Shown: positions 44,927 through 54,599, numbered from the stretch's first letter. The stretch is 64,000 bases of DNA from M3007 sp964621185 (GCA_964621185.1 CAZULM010000002.1:1-64000); one strand, 5' to 3'. The notes: generated by a model not told the origin, from the letters alone. Program-made: numbers and translations.

Positions 44927-46126
44927 CTATTGCTTGAACGGATCAGAGAAGCTCGTGTTCGCGACAAACTGGTCGTCGGTAAGTGTGTTCAAGAACGCAA
45001 TGAGGTCTTGCTTGTCCGTTTGAGAAAGCACCATTGTTTTTGGCTGCCCGTTGGCGTTTTTCAGGAATGGGTGCAAGTTGGGGTGGGCTTTGATGCCGCT
45101 GGCATAGTGGTCGATCACCTCCTCCAGGGTTTTGAAGCGCCCGTCGTGCATGTACGGTGCGGAGAGGGCCACATTGCGCAAGGTTGGCACTTTGAAGGTG
45201 CCATTTTGATTGGCAACGCCGGAAATAGCGCCTACCCCCTGGTCGCCAGAAGTGTCGAGGTCGAGGCCGTTGTTGGCATAGTTCAGCACGGGGCGACCCA
45301 TGTTGCCGGAGTGGCAGGAAGCGCAGTTGGTGTTGTAGAAGGTTTTGCCCCTGTTTTCTGAGGCCGTAAAGCCGGTTGTGGTAAAGTCAGTGTTGTAAAC
45401 GTATGCATTATTGAGGTACGAAGCATACGCATCTTTGGCAGCTTTGTCAAACTTGCTGTTGAAGGAGCCCATCGCATTGACAAAGTTTGCGATCGCTTCC
45501 AGGATCAAATCCTGGTTCACGTTGGTAGAGCCGTAAGCTTTTTTGAACAGCGGCGCATAATAAGGCTGTGTTGCCACGATATTGGCTACATTGTGCAGGC
45601 TCATGTCCATCTCTTTGGGGTTGGTGAGCGAGCCGGTGCTTTGCTGCGCCACCGTTTCAGCGCGGTTGTCCCAGAAAAAGCGGATGGCGGAGGGGCCGTT
45701 CAGGTCGGTGCCGTAGTAGGCAGAGAAGTTGGCGACCGACGACAGCGCAAACGAGTTGCGGTCGGTAGAACGGTCGTTGACGCCGCGGCTGAAGGCAACG
45801 TTGTCGCCAAAGCCGAGCTCTTGCTTGTGGCAGCTGGCGCAGGAGATGGTGCCGTCTTTCGACAGTTTTTTGTCGTAGAACAAGACGCGGCCCAGGGTTG
45901 CCTTGTCGTCTTCTACCGGGCGGGCAAACAAGCCTGTGCGGGTAAGGTGCTGCGGCAGGGTAACGCGGTATTCTTCTGGCTTGTCGAGCGGCAGGTTCAA
46001 GTGCTCGCTGATGACCTTGGCATCGGCTTCGCTGTAGTAGTAGTAGGTGAAGTCGGCTTTTTTATCGCAAGCGACAGCAAGGAGGATAAGAGCAAACAGT
46101 GGGAGAAGGGAAAAGATTTTTTTCAT
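44927..46126 (-). CDS. Di-haem cytochrome c peroxidase-like lipoprotein
   Basis: A 399-residue protein with lipoprotein signal (LLPLFALILLAVAC, Cys20). It has two haem c motifs, CASCHKQELGF and CASCHSGNMG, the CcpA/MauG arrangement, with the later conserved VPTLRNVALSAPYMHDGRF. It would reduce hydrogen peroxide in the periplasm or oxidise a protein substrate in MauG fashion. No partner gene is adjacent. Confidence 0.9.
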   Translation of the reverse strand: MKKIFSLLPLFALILLAVACDKKADFTYYYYSEADAKVISEHLNLPLDKPEEYRVTLPQHLTRTGLFARPVEDDKATLGRVLFYDKKLSKDGTISCASCHKQELGFGDNVAFSRGVNDRSTDRNSFALSSVANFSAYYGTDLNGPSAIRFFWDNRAETVAQQSTGSLTNPKEMDMSLHNVANIVATQPYYAPLFKKAYGSTNVNQDLILEAIANFVNAMGSFNSKFDKAAKDAYASYLNNAYVYNTDFTTTGFTASENRGKTFYNTNCASCHSGNMGRPVLNYANNGLDLDTSGDQGVGAISGVANQNGTFKVPTLRNVALSAPYMHDGRFKTLEEVIDHYASGIKAHPNLHPFLKNANGQPKTMVLSQTDKQDLIAFLNTLTDDQFVANTSFSDPFKQ

Positions 46127-46476
46127 GGCCCGAGTTAATTAAAAGGGTGAGTAGTAGGGTGTATGTTTGAGTAAATGGTTTTCGTCAAAAAAACCACCGA
46201 AAGATAATGCGAGATGCCAAACAAAAAAACATTCTGGGAGTTATTTACGATACATTTAACAGGAAGACGCGGAAAAGCTGCAATAGGTTGGCTGTGGATG
46301 TATAATTGTCAAAAATATACCTCACGTCGCTTGGTTTTGTGCATGCCGATCTTAGTAATCAATTGAACATCAGTTGAATCAATCAAACTCAATCACAAAA
46401 ATCAGGCGAATCATAGTATAAATTTCATGGGCCTCTCTACAACGCGCCCTGCCTAAAAAACGCTCCTTAAAACAAG

Positions 46477-46514
46477 ATGAGCCATCCCAAGCTGATGGGA
46501 TGACTCATTTTTTT
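46477..46514 (+). terminator. Strong hairpin in the 46.1-46.9 kb intergenic
   Basis: Arms 46477-46489 and 46496-46508 pair at 12 of 13 positions with loop AGCTGA. On the plus strand seven T follow directly (46508-46514). On the minus strand the hairpin lies nine bases after the stop of a 19-codon open frame and is followed by weaker T-rich sequence. No gene points into it on the plus strand. Confidence 0.65.
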
Positions 46515-46517
46515 GGA

Positions 46518-46577
46518 TCATACGTTGAGGATGTCAAGCACGATCACCTGTGTAGGCGGAGTAAAGTTTTGAGCCAT
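46518..46577 (-). CDS. Possible 19-residue peptide gene
   Basis: ATG at 46577 opens a 19-codon frame, MAQNFTPPTQVIVLDILNV, ending at TGA (46520-46518), nine bases before a strong hairpin. The compact frame-plus-hairpin layout resembles a leader peptide or small peptide gene, but no clear promoter or ribosome site is seen. Nothing else is recognised in 46127-46863 apart from this and the hairpin. Confidence 0.25.
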   Translation of the reverse strand: MAQNFTPPTQVIVLDILNV

Positions 46578-46809
46578 AAGCTATACGGGAAATTTAAGTG
46601 AATGAAGACGGATTAGGCACTAAACCGGCCTTGGCTCGCGACAAATATCCAAATTAACACATGCATTTCCTAAGTTTTGCCTAAGAAAAATTTCCCCTAA
46701 TTTTCTTGAAAACCGTTCCTTGTGCGTTCAGCACCGGTTACCGCCTTCGCATAGCCGTTCCCTCGTTCTTGATTTTTTTGCGCCAAAAACGAATTTGCGA
46801 TACTTTGAG

Positions 46810-46817
46810 TAAATTTG
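46810..46817 (+). promoter_or_regulatory. -7 promoter element of the Ig-repeat adhesin gene
   Basis: TAAATTTG matches TAnnTTTG, 46 bases before the ATG at 46864. Confidence 0.45.
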
Positions 46818-46863
46818 TAGCTACAAATGCTTTTCCAATCCAAACAGCGGTCTGCTAGCGCTT

Positions 46864-49800
46864 ATGTCAAATTTCTTTCGCTCCGTCATTTTTCTACCGG
46901 TTTTGTGGATGTTAGGGCCAGAGTCAAAGGCCCAGTGCAATGTCACGGTGAATGCCGGCGACGACATCTACCTCTGCGCCCCGCCGTCGCCGACCCAGCT
47001 CAACGGCAGTATTTCAGGCGACTACCTGAGCTTTAATTGGACGCCCCTAACTGGGCTCACCGGCGCCAACACCTTGACACCAACCGTAACGGTGTCGCAG
47101 AACGCAACATACGTCCTGTCGGTCAATGCTGCCGACCTGAGCAACAACCTGGTCGTGAACGGCGATTTCGAATCGGGCAACACCGGCTTCAGCAGCGATT
47201 ACGGCTACAGCCCTGGCAACTTAGTGCCAGAGGGACTGTACGATGTGCTGGACAACCCTCAAGACGACCATGCCAACTTTGCCCCCTGCGACGACCATAC
47301 CACCGGCGCCGGCAATATGATGGTGGTGAACGGCGCCGGTACCCCCAACATAAACGTGTGGTGCCAAACCGTGCCGGTAACGCCCAATTCCCAATATGTG
47401 CTGTCTGCCTGGGTGACATCCGTGGTGGCTTCCTCGCCGGCGCTCCTGCAATTCTCCATCAACGGCAGCACGGTAGGGCCTATATTCAGCGCGCCTGGCA
47501 CGGTGTGCAACTGGATCAACTATTTCCAGACCTGGAACAGCGGCGCAAGTTCCAGCGCCACGATATGCATCGTCAATCAAAACACCTTGTTGAGCGGCAA
47601 CGATTTTGCGCTCGACGACATTGTTTTTGCGCCCACCTGTACCGTGCGCGACACCGTGCGGGTATTCGTGGTGAACGTCACCGCAATGGCAGCGCCGACC
47701 ATTGTAACCTTGCCCTGCATCGGCGCTAACGCCACCCTCAGTGGCGCAGGCTCCAGTGTTGGCCCCAATATCACCTACCTCTGGGATACGCCCAACGGCA
47801 ACATCGTCAGCGGCGAAACGACCCTGAATCCGGTGGTCAATGCGCCGGGCGCTTATACGCTGACGGTGACGCACACCGCACCAGACGGCACGGTATGCAC
47901 GAAAACCGCTACTGTAAATGTCATCCTAAGCCCCAACCCCTTGGCGGCTTGGATAACACCGCCGGCCCCATTGGGCTGCGGCTCGCCTACCACCGTGCTC
48001 ATCGGGAATTCCAGCCAATCGGGCTTTTCCGCCTATGCCTGGACGACCCAGGACGGGAACATCGTTTCCGGCGCCGACCAGAAGAACTGTGTCGTCAACC
48101 AGGTTGGCACCTATACCCTGACCGTTACGAATACCAATACAGGCTGTACCGCCACGGCTGAAGTTTTGGTAACGGCTACCACGAATCCGCCTGTCGCCAA
48201 TGCCACAGTGTCAGACACCCTCACCTGTTTTCAAGACACGGTGATGCTCCAGTCAACAGGCTCGTCCGTGGGCAACAACATCACCTACAATTGGACTACT
48301 ACCAACGGCCATATTATTTCCGGGCAAAACACCGCTACCGCGCTTGTGGACACAGTAGGCACCTACGTGCTGCACGTGACGAATAATACCAACAACTGCG
48401 TTTCCCGCGACACGGTAAAGGTGATCGGGAACCTGACACCGCCGTACCTTTTTTTGCCGCCGCAACAACAGATCACCTGCACGGTTGACACCATTGCCAT
48501 GATTGTCTTTTTGTTCCCGCCACCCTTTGTGCTTATCAATTGGACGGCCAGCAATGGCGGCCATATCGTCAGCGGGCAATACACCCCCAACCCACAAGTG
48601 GATTCGGCGGGAAATTACAGCGTGTCGGTGCAAGACCCCATCAACGGATGCTTTTCTTACGGGTCTGTCGTGGTCAGTTCCAATCAAAACCAGCCGGTGG
48701 CCAACATAGAGGCGCCAGGCGCCATCACCTGCCAATCGCCGAGCATTTCCCTCTCCGGGGCTGGTTCTAGCGCCGGGGCAAATTTTGGCTATAATTGGGT
48801 GGCTTCCAATGGCGGCAACATTGTTTCCGGCGACACGAGCCTGAGCCCCGTCGTCAACGCCGCCGGCACGTACATACTCAGCGTTTTAGACAGTTTGAAC
48901 GGCTGTGTCAGCACCGACACCGCCACGGTGAGCGCCGATACCAATGTGGTAATTGTTATCGCCAATGCACCTGACACGCTGCGCTGCAACCAACCGACCA
49001 TCGTTTTGAACGCCAATGGCTCCAGCAACAACCCCAACATAAGCTACGCCTGGACTACCACAAACGGGAACATTGTCAGCGGCGCCGACACGCCCAACCC
49101 CGTGGTAAGCCAGGCCGGCACCTACCAGCTCATGCTGACCAACATGGCAAACGGATGCACCGGCACCGACATTGCCGTTGCCCATATCAATACGACGCCG
49201 CCACCCATTTCGATCAGCCCGCCCCCGCAACTTACCTGTACGAACCCTTTTATTGCCCTGATGGCGACGAACAGCAGCTCCGGCGGGAGCTTCGCCTACT
49301 CCTGGGCGGCCTCCAATGGCGGGAACATACTGTCGGGGCAAAATTCGCTTTCCCCTGTTGTAAATGCACCTGGCGACTACACGCTTACAGCCACCAATAA
49401 CATCAATGGCTGTACGGCAACGGCCACCGCTACGGTGAGCGTTGCCGCCGGGGTTCCGCTGGCAGAAAGCAATGTGCCTGGCCCGATCACCTGTATTCAG
49501 CTGACACAATTGCTCGACGGCAATGGCTCTTCGGTTGGCCCAACCTATTCCTATCAATGGTCTGCTCAGAATGGCGGCTCCGTTGTCGGCAGCAGCACGG
49601 GCATCACGGCAACAGCGGGCACGCCGGGAACCTATGTTTTGGCCGTGACCAACAGCGCCAACGGCTGCATAGCCTTCGATACGGTGACCGTAAGCCAGGA
49701 CATCAATGTGCCGCCTGCCGACGCGGGCTTGCCCGACACCATCACGTGCAGCATCACCCAGGTATCCCTCTTGGCCAACGGCCCTTCGGCTCCCAACAAC

Positions 49801-52800
49801 TTGCTGTACGCCTGGGACAGCCTTGATGGAACGTTTTTGAGTAGCACGGATTCGGCCCAGGTGGCGGTCGGCGCAGCAGGCAATTACTTCCTGACCGTGA
49901 CCGACCCGGCCAATGGTTGCAGCAACCTCGATTCAGTACGGGTACTTGAGAACAAGGTACAGCCGGTCTTGAACCTGACGGCCCCAAACACCCTTACCTG
50001 CACCCTTCAAAGCCAGGATATTACAGTGCAAAACCTGTCGTTGCCCGGTAATTTCAGCTACAGTTGGGTCGCTTCCAATGGCGGGAACATCGTTACCGGG
50101 AACAATGCTATCAGCCCAAATGTGGATGCCCCAGGCACTTATACGCTCACCACGACCAACCTTTCCAATGGCTGTGCTACAACCATTATCGCCCAGGTGC
50201 CGCAGGATACGGCAAGCCCGAATATCCAACTCACAGCCCCCGGCCAAATCACCTGTACCAATCCCAGCCTGGTCATTCAGGCACAAAATCTGTCCCTGCC
50301 GGGGAATTTCAGCTACAACTGGGCAGCCAGCAATGGGGGCAATATTGTTTTGGGAAATACCACGCTCAGCCCCACAGTGAACACGGGTGGCGATTATATT
50401 TTGACCACGACCAACCTTGCCAACGGTTGCAGCAGCACTGTCGGCGCCAATGTTTTGCAAAACAACACGCCTCCCAGCGCCAGCGCGGGCATGGACGCCA
50501 CCCTTACCTGCAACCTGAATTCCCTGAGCCTCAACGGCAGCGGCAGCGGCGCACCCAACCTGGGCTACAGCTGGGCGTCCAGCAACGGCGGCAACATTGT
50601 GTCGGGCAACAACAGCCCCAGCCCCATCATTGACGCGCCGGGTCTATATACCCTAACCGTAAACAACCCTTCCAACGGTTGCAGCGCCACCGACACCGTG
50701 GAGATTTTCAACGATGCCAGCGCCCCCAGCGCCAATGCCGGCACAGCGCCCATGCTGACCTGCAGCCTTACCCAAACCACCTTGAACGCAACGGCCAGCA
50801 CAGGATCGAATTTTACTTATAACTGGACGGCCAGCAACGGCGGCAACATACTCAACGGGCAAAACACCTTGACACCCACCATTGACAACCCAGGCCTGTA
50901 CATCCTCACCGTGAGCAACACGACCAACGGCTGCACCCGCACGGGCAGCATCACCGTGCTGGAAGACATCGTTCCTCCTGTGGTGGATGCCGGCCCAAGC
51001 GGCTCCTTGACCTGCAGCGTCACCAGCCTCAGCCTGGGGGGCAGCAGCAGCGGCGGTGCGGCAACCTATGCCTGGCAGACAGCAGGCGGCAACATCGTTT
51101 CCGGCGGCAACAGCCTTTCCCCGACCGTCAACAGAACGGGCACTTACACCCTGACCAGCACCCTGCTTTCCAACGGCTGCAGCGCCAGCGACAACGTCGT
51201 CATCGGCATCGACACCCTTTCGCCCAGCCTGAGCATACAACAGCCCATGCTGCTCACTTGCAGCAACCAAACCGTGGCCCTGATCGGGGCGGTGCAACAG
51301 CCCACTGCAGGCAATTTTTCTGCCGCCTGGACTACTGGCAACGGCAACATCCTTTCCGGCCAGAACACGCTGAGCGCCACGGCAAATGCCCCCGGCACCT
51401 ATATCCTCACCATCATCAACACCCTGAACGGCTGCGATGCCGCGCTGGCAATCCCAGTGTTCCAGAACACCATAGCACCCATGGCCGTCGCGGCGCCCGC
51501 GAGCAACATTACCTGCGCCATGCAATCCGTCGTGTTGAATGGCAGCGGCTCCACCACGGGCAACGGCATTGTTTACAGCTGGTCCGGCAGCACGGGCGGG
51601 CAAATACTGAGCGGTGGCAATACCTTGATGCCCACCGTGGGCAGCGCTGGCAGCTATACTTTGCAGGTGACGAACAACAGCAACGGCTGCACCGCTTCCG
51701 CAACCACGACGGTCGGCAGCAATACCACCCCGCCCACTGCGGTCATCGCCACGCCCGGCAGTTTGACTTGTGTGCAGAACAGCGTTACGTTGAACGGCGG
51801 CGGCTCCAGCCAAGGGGTCAATTTCAGCACAAGCTGGGCCAGCAGCGGGGGCAACATCGTTTCCGGGCAAAACACCCTCATGCCTGTGGTGAATCAGCCG
51901 GGCAGCTATACCCTGACCTTGCAAAACAGCCAAAACGGCTGCACGGCCAGCGCAACAGTAAGCGTCGGTCAAAACATCGCGCCACCGGGAGCAGAAGCCG
52001 GCGCCGCGGACAACCTGCACTGCAACCAAACGCAAATAACCTTGAACGGCAGCTCGCCAAGCCCTGGCGCCATGGCCTACGCCTGGGCCAGTACGGATGG
52101 CCATTTCGTCAGCGGCAACAATGCGCAATCCAGCGTCGTGGATGCGCCGGGCTGGTACACCCTCACTGTCACCAACCCTCAAAACGGCTGCACTTCCACC
52201 GACAACGTGAGCGTGAGCGCCGTGCCGCCGCCGAGCTTCGAGCCCACAGTGGTTCAGCCCGACTGCCATCAGCAAAACGGGATGGTCGATTTTGGCAGCG
52301 TTGCGGGCGGCGCGGCGCCATTCAGGTATTCGACGGATAACGGGCAAACATTCGGCAGCCAAAGCCTGGCCAGCAACCTGCCACCCGGGTCTTACACCTT
52401 GGTGGCGCAAGACGCCTTAGGCTGCACCGCAGTAGAAACTGTGACCGTAAATCAGCCGTTTTTGCCCACCCTCGACATCGCTGCCGTGGCCACGCTCGAT
52501 ATCGGCGATTCCATACAGCTCCAGCCGATCAGCAATATTTTGCCGGGCAATGTGCTGTCTTGGCAATGGTCGCCGGTTGCGGGCTTGTCGTGCAGCGATT
52601 GTGAAAACCCCTGGGCGAAGCCATTGGCCAGTGCATTGTACACCCTGGTGGTCACCGACGACAACGATTGTACGGCCACGGCGCGGGTGCAGGTGCGCGT
52701 CAACCGCAACCGCAACCTGTATGCGCCGAATGTCTTCTCGCCCAATGACGACGGGGAAAACGACTATTTCATGCTTTTCGGCAAGGGGGTGAAGGAGATA

Positions 52801-53001
52801 CAAAGCTTGCAGGTGTACGACCGCTGGGGCAGCCAACTGTTCATCGGGGAACACCTTGCCCCCAACGATGAGCAAGCGGGCTGGGACGGCAGCTACCGCG
52901 GTTCAGCCCTCACGCCCGCCGTATTTGTCTGGTGGGCCAAAGTGGAATTTGTTGACGGGGCGGTAGAGATATTTTATGGGGATGTGACGTTGGTGAGGTA
53001 G
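46864..53001 (+). CDS. Giant Ig-like repeat adhesin with type B T9SS C-terminal domain
   Basis: A 2,045-residue surface protein. After the signal peptide (MSNFFRSVIFLPVLWMLG, to SKAQ) comes a galactose-binding/CBM-like domain (NLVVNGDFESGNTGFSSDYG, then FALDDIVF). About 18 Ig-like repeats of 80-90 residues follow, each marked by a strand with (L/I)TC, a central YxWxxxNGNIVSG and a PGTYTLTVTNxxNGC strand; paired cysteines suggest a disulphide in each. A SprB-like repeat (FRYSTDNGQTFGSQSLASNL, then CTAVETVTV) precedes the type B sorting domain (NVFSPNDDGENDYFMLFGKG, then VYDRWGSQLF). It should be exported by T9SS and act in adhesion or gliding. Confidence 0.92.
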   Translation: MSNFFRSVIFLPVLWMLGPESKAQCNVTVNAGDDIYLCAPPSPTQLNGSISGDYLSFNWTPLTGLTGANTLTPTVTVSQNATYVLSVNAADLSNNLVVNGDFESGNTGFSSDYGYSPGNLVPEGLYDVLDNPQDDHANFAPCDDHTTGAGNMMVVNGAGTPNINVWCQTVPVTPNSQYVLSAWVTSVVASSPALLQFSINGSTVGPIFSAPGTVCNWINYFQTWNSGASSSATICIVNQNTLLSGNDFALDDIVFAPTCTVRDTVRVFVVNVTAMAAPTIVTLPCIGANATLSGAGSSVGPNITYLWDTPNGNIVSGETTLNPVVNAPGAYTLTVTHTAPDGTVCTKTATVNVILSPNPLAAWITPPAPLGCGSPTTVLIGNSSQSGFSAYAWTTQDGNIVSGADQKNCVVNQVGTYTLTVTNTNTGCTATAEVLVTATTNPPVANATVSDTLTCFQDTVMLQSTGSSVGNNITYNWTTTNGHIISGQNTATALVDTVGTYVLHVTNNTNNCVSRDTVKVIGNLTPPYLFLPPQQQITCTVDTIAMIVFLFPPPFVLINWTASNGGHIVSGQYTPNPQVDSAGNYSVSVQDPINGCFSYGSVVVSSNQNQPVANIEAPGAITCQSPSISLSGAGSSAGANFGYNWVASNGGNIVSGDTSLSPVVNAAGTYILSVLDSLNGCVSTDTATVSADTNVVIVIANAPDTLRCNQPTIVLNANGSSNNPNISYAWTTTNGNIVSGADTPNPVVSQAGTYQLMLTNMANGCTGTDIAVAHINTTPPPISISPPPQLTCTNPFIALMATNSSSGGSFAYSWAASNGGNILSGQNSLSPVVNAPGDYTLTATNNINGCTATATATVSVAAGVPLAESNVPGPITCIQLTQLLDGNGSSVGPTYSYQWSAQNGGSVVGSSTGITATAGTPGTYVLAVTNSANGCIAFDTVTVSQDINVPPADAGLPDTITCSITQVSLLANGPSAPNNLLYAWDSLDGTFLSSTDSAQVAVGAAGNYFLTVTDPANGCSNLDSVRVLENKVQPVLNLTAPNTLTCTLQSQDITVQNLSLPGNFSYSWVASNGGNIVTGNNAISPNVDAPGTYTLTTTNLSNGCATTIIAQVPQDTASPNIQLTAPGQITCTNPSLVIQAQNLSLPGNFSYNWAASNGGNIVLGNTTLSPTVNTGGDYILTTTNLANGCSSTVGANVLQNNTPPSASAGMDATLTCNLNSLSLNGSGSGAPNLGYSWASSNGGNIVSGNNSPSPIIDAPGLYTLTVNNPSNGCSATDTVEIFNDASAPSANAGTAPMLTCSLTQTTLNATASTGSNFTYNWTASNGGNILNGQNTLTPTIDNPGLYILTVSNTTNGCTRTGSITVLEDIVPPVVDAGPSGSLTCSVTSLSLGGSSSGGAATYAWQTAGGNIVSGGNSLSPTVNRTGTYTLTSTLLSNGCSASDNVVIGIDTLSPSLSIQQPMLLTCSNQTVALIGAVQQPTAGNFSAAWTTGNGNILSGQNTLSATANAPGTYILTIINTLNGCDAALAIPVFQNTIAPMAVAAPASNITCAMQSVVLNGSGSTTGNGIVYSWSGSTGGQILSGGNTLMPTVGSAGSYTLQVTNNSNGCTASATTTVGSNTTPPTAVIATPGSLTCVQNSVTLNGGGSSQGVNFSTSWASSGGNIVSGQNTLMPVVNQPGSYTLTLQNSQNGCTASATVSVGQNIAPPGAEAGAADNLHCNQTQITLNGSSPSPGAMAYAWASTDGHFVSGNNAQSSVVDAPGWYTLTVTNPQNGCTSTDNVSVSAVPPPSFEPTVVQPDCHQQNGMVDFGSVAGGAAPFRYSTDNGQTFGSQSLASNLPPGSYTLVAQDALGCTAVETVTVNQPFLPTLDIAAVATLDIGDSIQLQPISNILPGNVLSWQWSPVAGLSCSDCENPWAKPLASALYTLVVTDDNDCTATARVQVRVNRNRNLYAPNVFSPNDDGENDYFMLFGKGVKEIQSLQVYDRWGSQLFIGEHLAPNDEQAGWDGSYRGSALTPAVFVWWAKVEFVDGAVEIFYGDVTLVR

Positions 53002-53104
53002 TGCCACAACTTTCAGCTTTTACCCAGATCTGATTTTTTGATTGTGACAATCAAGGATGAAAACCTGGAACTAAACGAACAACGAACAACAAACAACAAG
53101 TCGA

Positions 53105-53416
53105 ATGATCGCCAACACACCCCCTCCCCCTTACTACGCCGTCATTTTCACTTCCCTGCGCACCGATGTGGCGGAAGGCTACGAGGATACGGCCGAGCGC
53201 ATGGTCGAGCTGGCCGCGCAGCAGCCCGGGTTCTTAGGCGTGGAATCGGCCCGCGACGGCCTGGGCATCACCGTGTCTTATTGGGAAAGCCCGGAGGCCA
53301 TTCGGGCCTGGAAAAACAACGCAGAGCACAAGTTGGCGCAAAAAATGGGCTTGGACAAATGGTATTCGACGTACAAAACGCGTGTCTGCAAGGTAGAGCG
53401 CGACTATGGGGTGTAG
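53105..53416 (+). CDS. Antibiotic biosynthesis monooxygenase (ABM) domain protein
   Basis: A 103-residue ferredoxin-like fold protein (YYAVIFTSLRTDVAEGYEDT, QQPGFLGVESARDG, ITVSYWESPEAIRAWKNNAE), typical of stand-alone ABM enzymes or haem/quinone-related small proteins. Its ATG at 53105 follows a run of aacaac-like repeats common before genes in this window. It ends five bases before the converging 99-residue membrane protein. Confidence 0.88.
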   Translation: MIANTPPPPYYAVIFTSLRTDVAEGYEDTAERMVELAAQQPGFLGVESARDGLGITVSYWESPEAIRAWKNNAEHKLAQKMGLDKWYSTYKTRVCKVERDYGV

Positions 53417-53421
53417 CCCGG

Positions 53422-53721
53422 CTAAAACAGGTGCCTTCCATATACGTACAGCCAGGCAAAAGCCAGGATGGTGGTAGCAACCACGATGCCCCGCATCACC
53501 TTGTCCCTGCGGCGGCGGCGGTAAATGCTCAACAAATAGAGGTTGGTCGCCAAGGCCACAATGGCTAAGGTTCGTTCCCGAAAGTTTTCAGAAAAACCGG
53601 CGCCGCTGGCCGCCCCTTTTATTTCCAGGATAGAAAAAATTTGCAGGAGCATGACGTAGAGCAGCAAGGGTATCAAAAGTCCCAGTAAGAGGCCGACCCA
53701 TATTGCGTTTTTGTTGAACAT
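53422..53721 (-). CDS. Small integral membrane protein of unknown function
   Basis: A 99-residue protein with three hydrophobic segments (WVGLLLGLLIPLLLYVMLLQ, TLAIVALATNLYLLSIY, VMRGIVVATTILAFAWLYVY) separated by a basic RRRRRDK loop. The ATG at 53721 begins MFNKNAIW; the longer frame runs through simple repeats. It lies downstream of surE on the same strand. No family recognised. Confidence 0.72.
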   Translation of the reverse strand: MFNKNAIWVGLLLGLLIPLLLYVMLLQIFSILEIKGAASGAGFSENFRERTLAIVALATNLYLLSIYRRRRRDKVMRGIVVATTILAFAWLYVYGRHLF

Positions 53722-53731
53722 CGTTCTTAAT

Positions 53732-53842
53732 GTGATAATGTGATAATGTGATAATACCGTGTGAGCTCTATGATTTTTCAATGCTGCCAGTTCCGCCCAC
53801 CGTCCACCGTCCACCTCTATGATTTTTCAAGGGCAGCCAGTT
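53732..53842. repeat. Simple repeats and duplicated surE 3' end
   Basis: About three tgataatg units (53732-53757) are followed by a 28-base stretch at 53766-53793 that repeats, with few changes, the surE 3' end and stop at 53815-53842. Between them lies CCACCGT repeated about 2.5 times. This looks like a small local duplication by slippage. Confidence 0.7.
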
Positions 53843-54587
53843 CATCTATGGCTTTGTAGTTTGTCAGGTCGTGCATGGAGGGCACAATGGAAATATAGCC
53901 TTTTTCCAGCGCCCATACATCGGTGTCTTCTGCCTGGTCGCCGTTCACAAAATCGCCGGTGAGCCAGTAGTAGGGCTGCCCGCTTGGGTCGCGGCCCTCC
54001 ACAAAGGTCTCTACCCAGCGCGCATCAGCCTGGCGGCACAGGCGCATGCCCTTGATTTCATCGGCGGGGAGTTTCGGAATATTCACATTCAAGAGCTGCC
54101 CCGGCACAAAGGGGCGGGCGAGCATAAAAGCCATTATTTTCCGTATCCAGGGCTTGGCGGGCTTGAAATCGGCGTCGAAGCTGAAGTCGAGCAAGGAAAA
54201 CCCGATGCTGCGGATTCCCTCCAGGGCGGCTTCCATGGCTGCCGACATGGTGCCGGAGTAAAGGATGTTGATGCTGGCGTTGCTGCCGTGGTTGATCCCG
54301 GAAACGCAGAGGTCGATCTGTCGGTCTTTCAGCACGATATGCTTGGCCAGCTTCACGCAATCGACGGGCGTACCGGAACATTCCCAGGCTTCGATGCCGG
54401 AGAACACCTTTACCTTTTTGAGCCGTAGCGGGTCGTGGATCGTGATGGCGTGGCCTTTGCCGCTTTGCGGGGAGTCGGGCGCGACCACTACCACATCGCC
54501 CATCTCGGTGGCTACTTCCACGAGCGCGCGGATGCCGGGCGCCACGATGCCGTCGTCGTTGGTGACTAAAATCAGCGGTTTGTTCAT
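53817..54587 (-). CDS. surE: 5'/3'-nucleotidase SurE
   Basis: A 256-residue metal-dependent phosphatase for nucleoside 5'- and 3'-monophosphates. The metal site is ILVTNDDGIVAPG (two aspartates), with PDSPQSGKGHAITI and VSGINHGSNASINILYSGT supplying serine and asparagine ligands. The start at 54587 follows a -7 element by only four bases, so the mRNA may be almost leaderless; the next upstream ATG would lie inside the promoter. Confidence 0.95.
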   Translation of the reverse strand: MNKPLILVTNDDGIVAPGIRALVEVATEMGDVVVVAPDSPQSGKGHAITIHDPLRLKKVKVFSGIEAWECSGTPVDCVKLAKHIVLKDRQIDLCVSGINHGSNASINILYSGTMSAAMEAALEGIRSIGFSLLDFSFDADFKPAKPWIRKIMAFMLARPFVPGQLLNVNIPKLPADEIKGMRLCRQADARWVETFVEGRDPSGQPYYWLTGDFVNGDQAEDTDVWALEKGYISIVPSMHDLTNYKAIDELAALEKS

Positions 54588-54591
54588 GGGG

Positions 54592-54599
54592 CAAAAATA
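54592..54599 (-). promoter_or_regulatory. -7 promoter element of surE
   Basis: TATTTTTG on the minus strand matches TAnnTTTG; the ATG begins after CCCC, four bases downstream. If active, transcription would start at or very near the initiation codon. Confidence 0.5.

Noticed and set aside
50653..52410. 585-codon minus-strand open frame opposite the adhesin
   Set aside because: It is the antisense of GC-rich tandem Ig repeats, has no signal peptide or known domain, and repeats only because the sense strand does.
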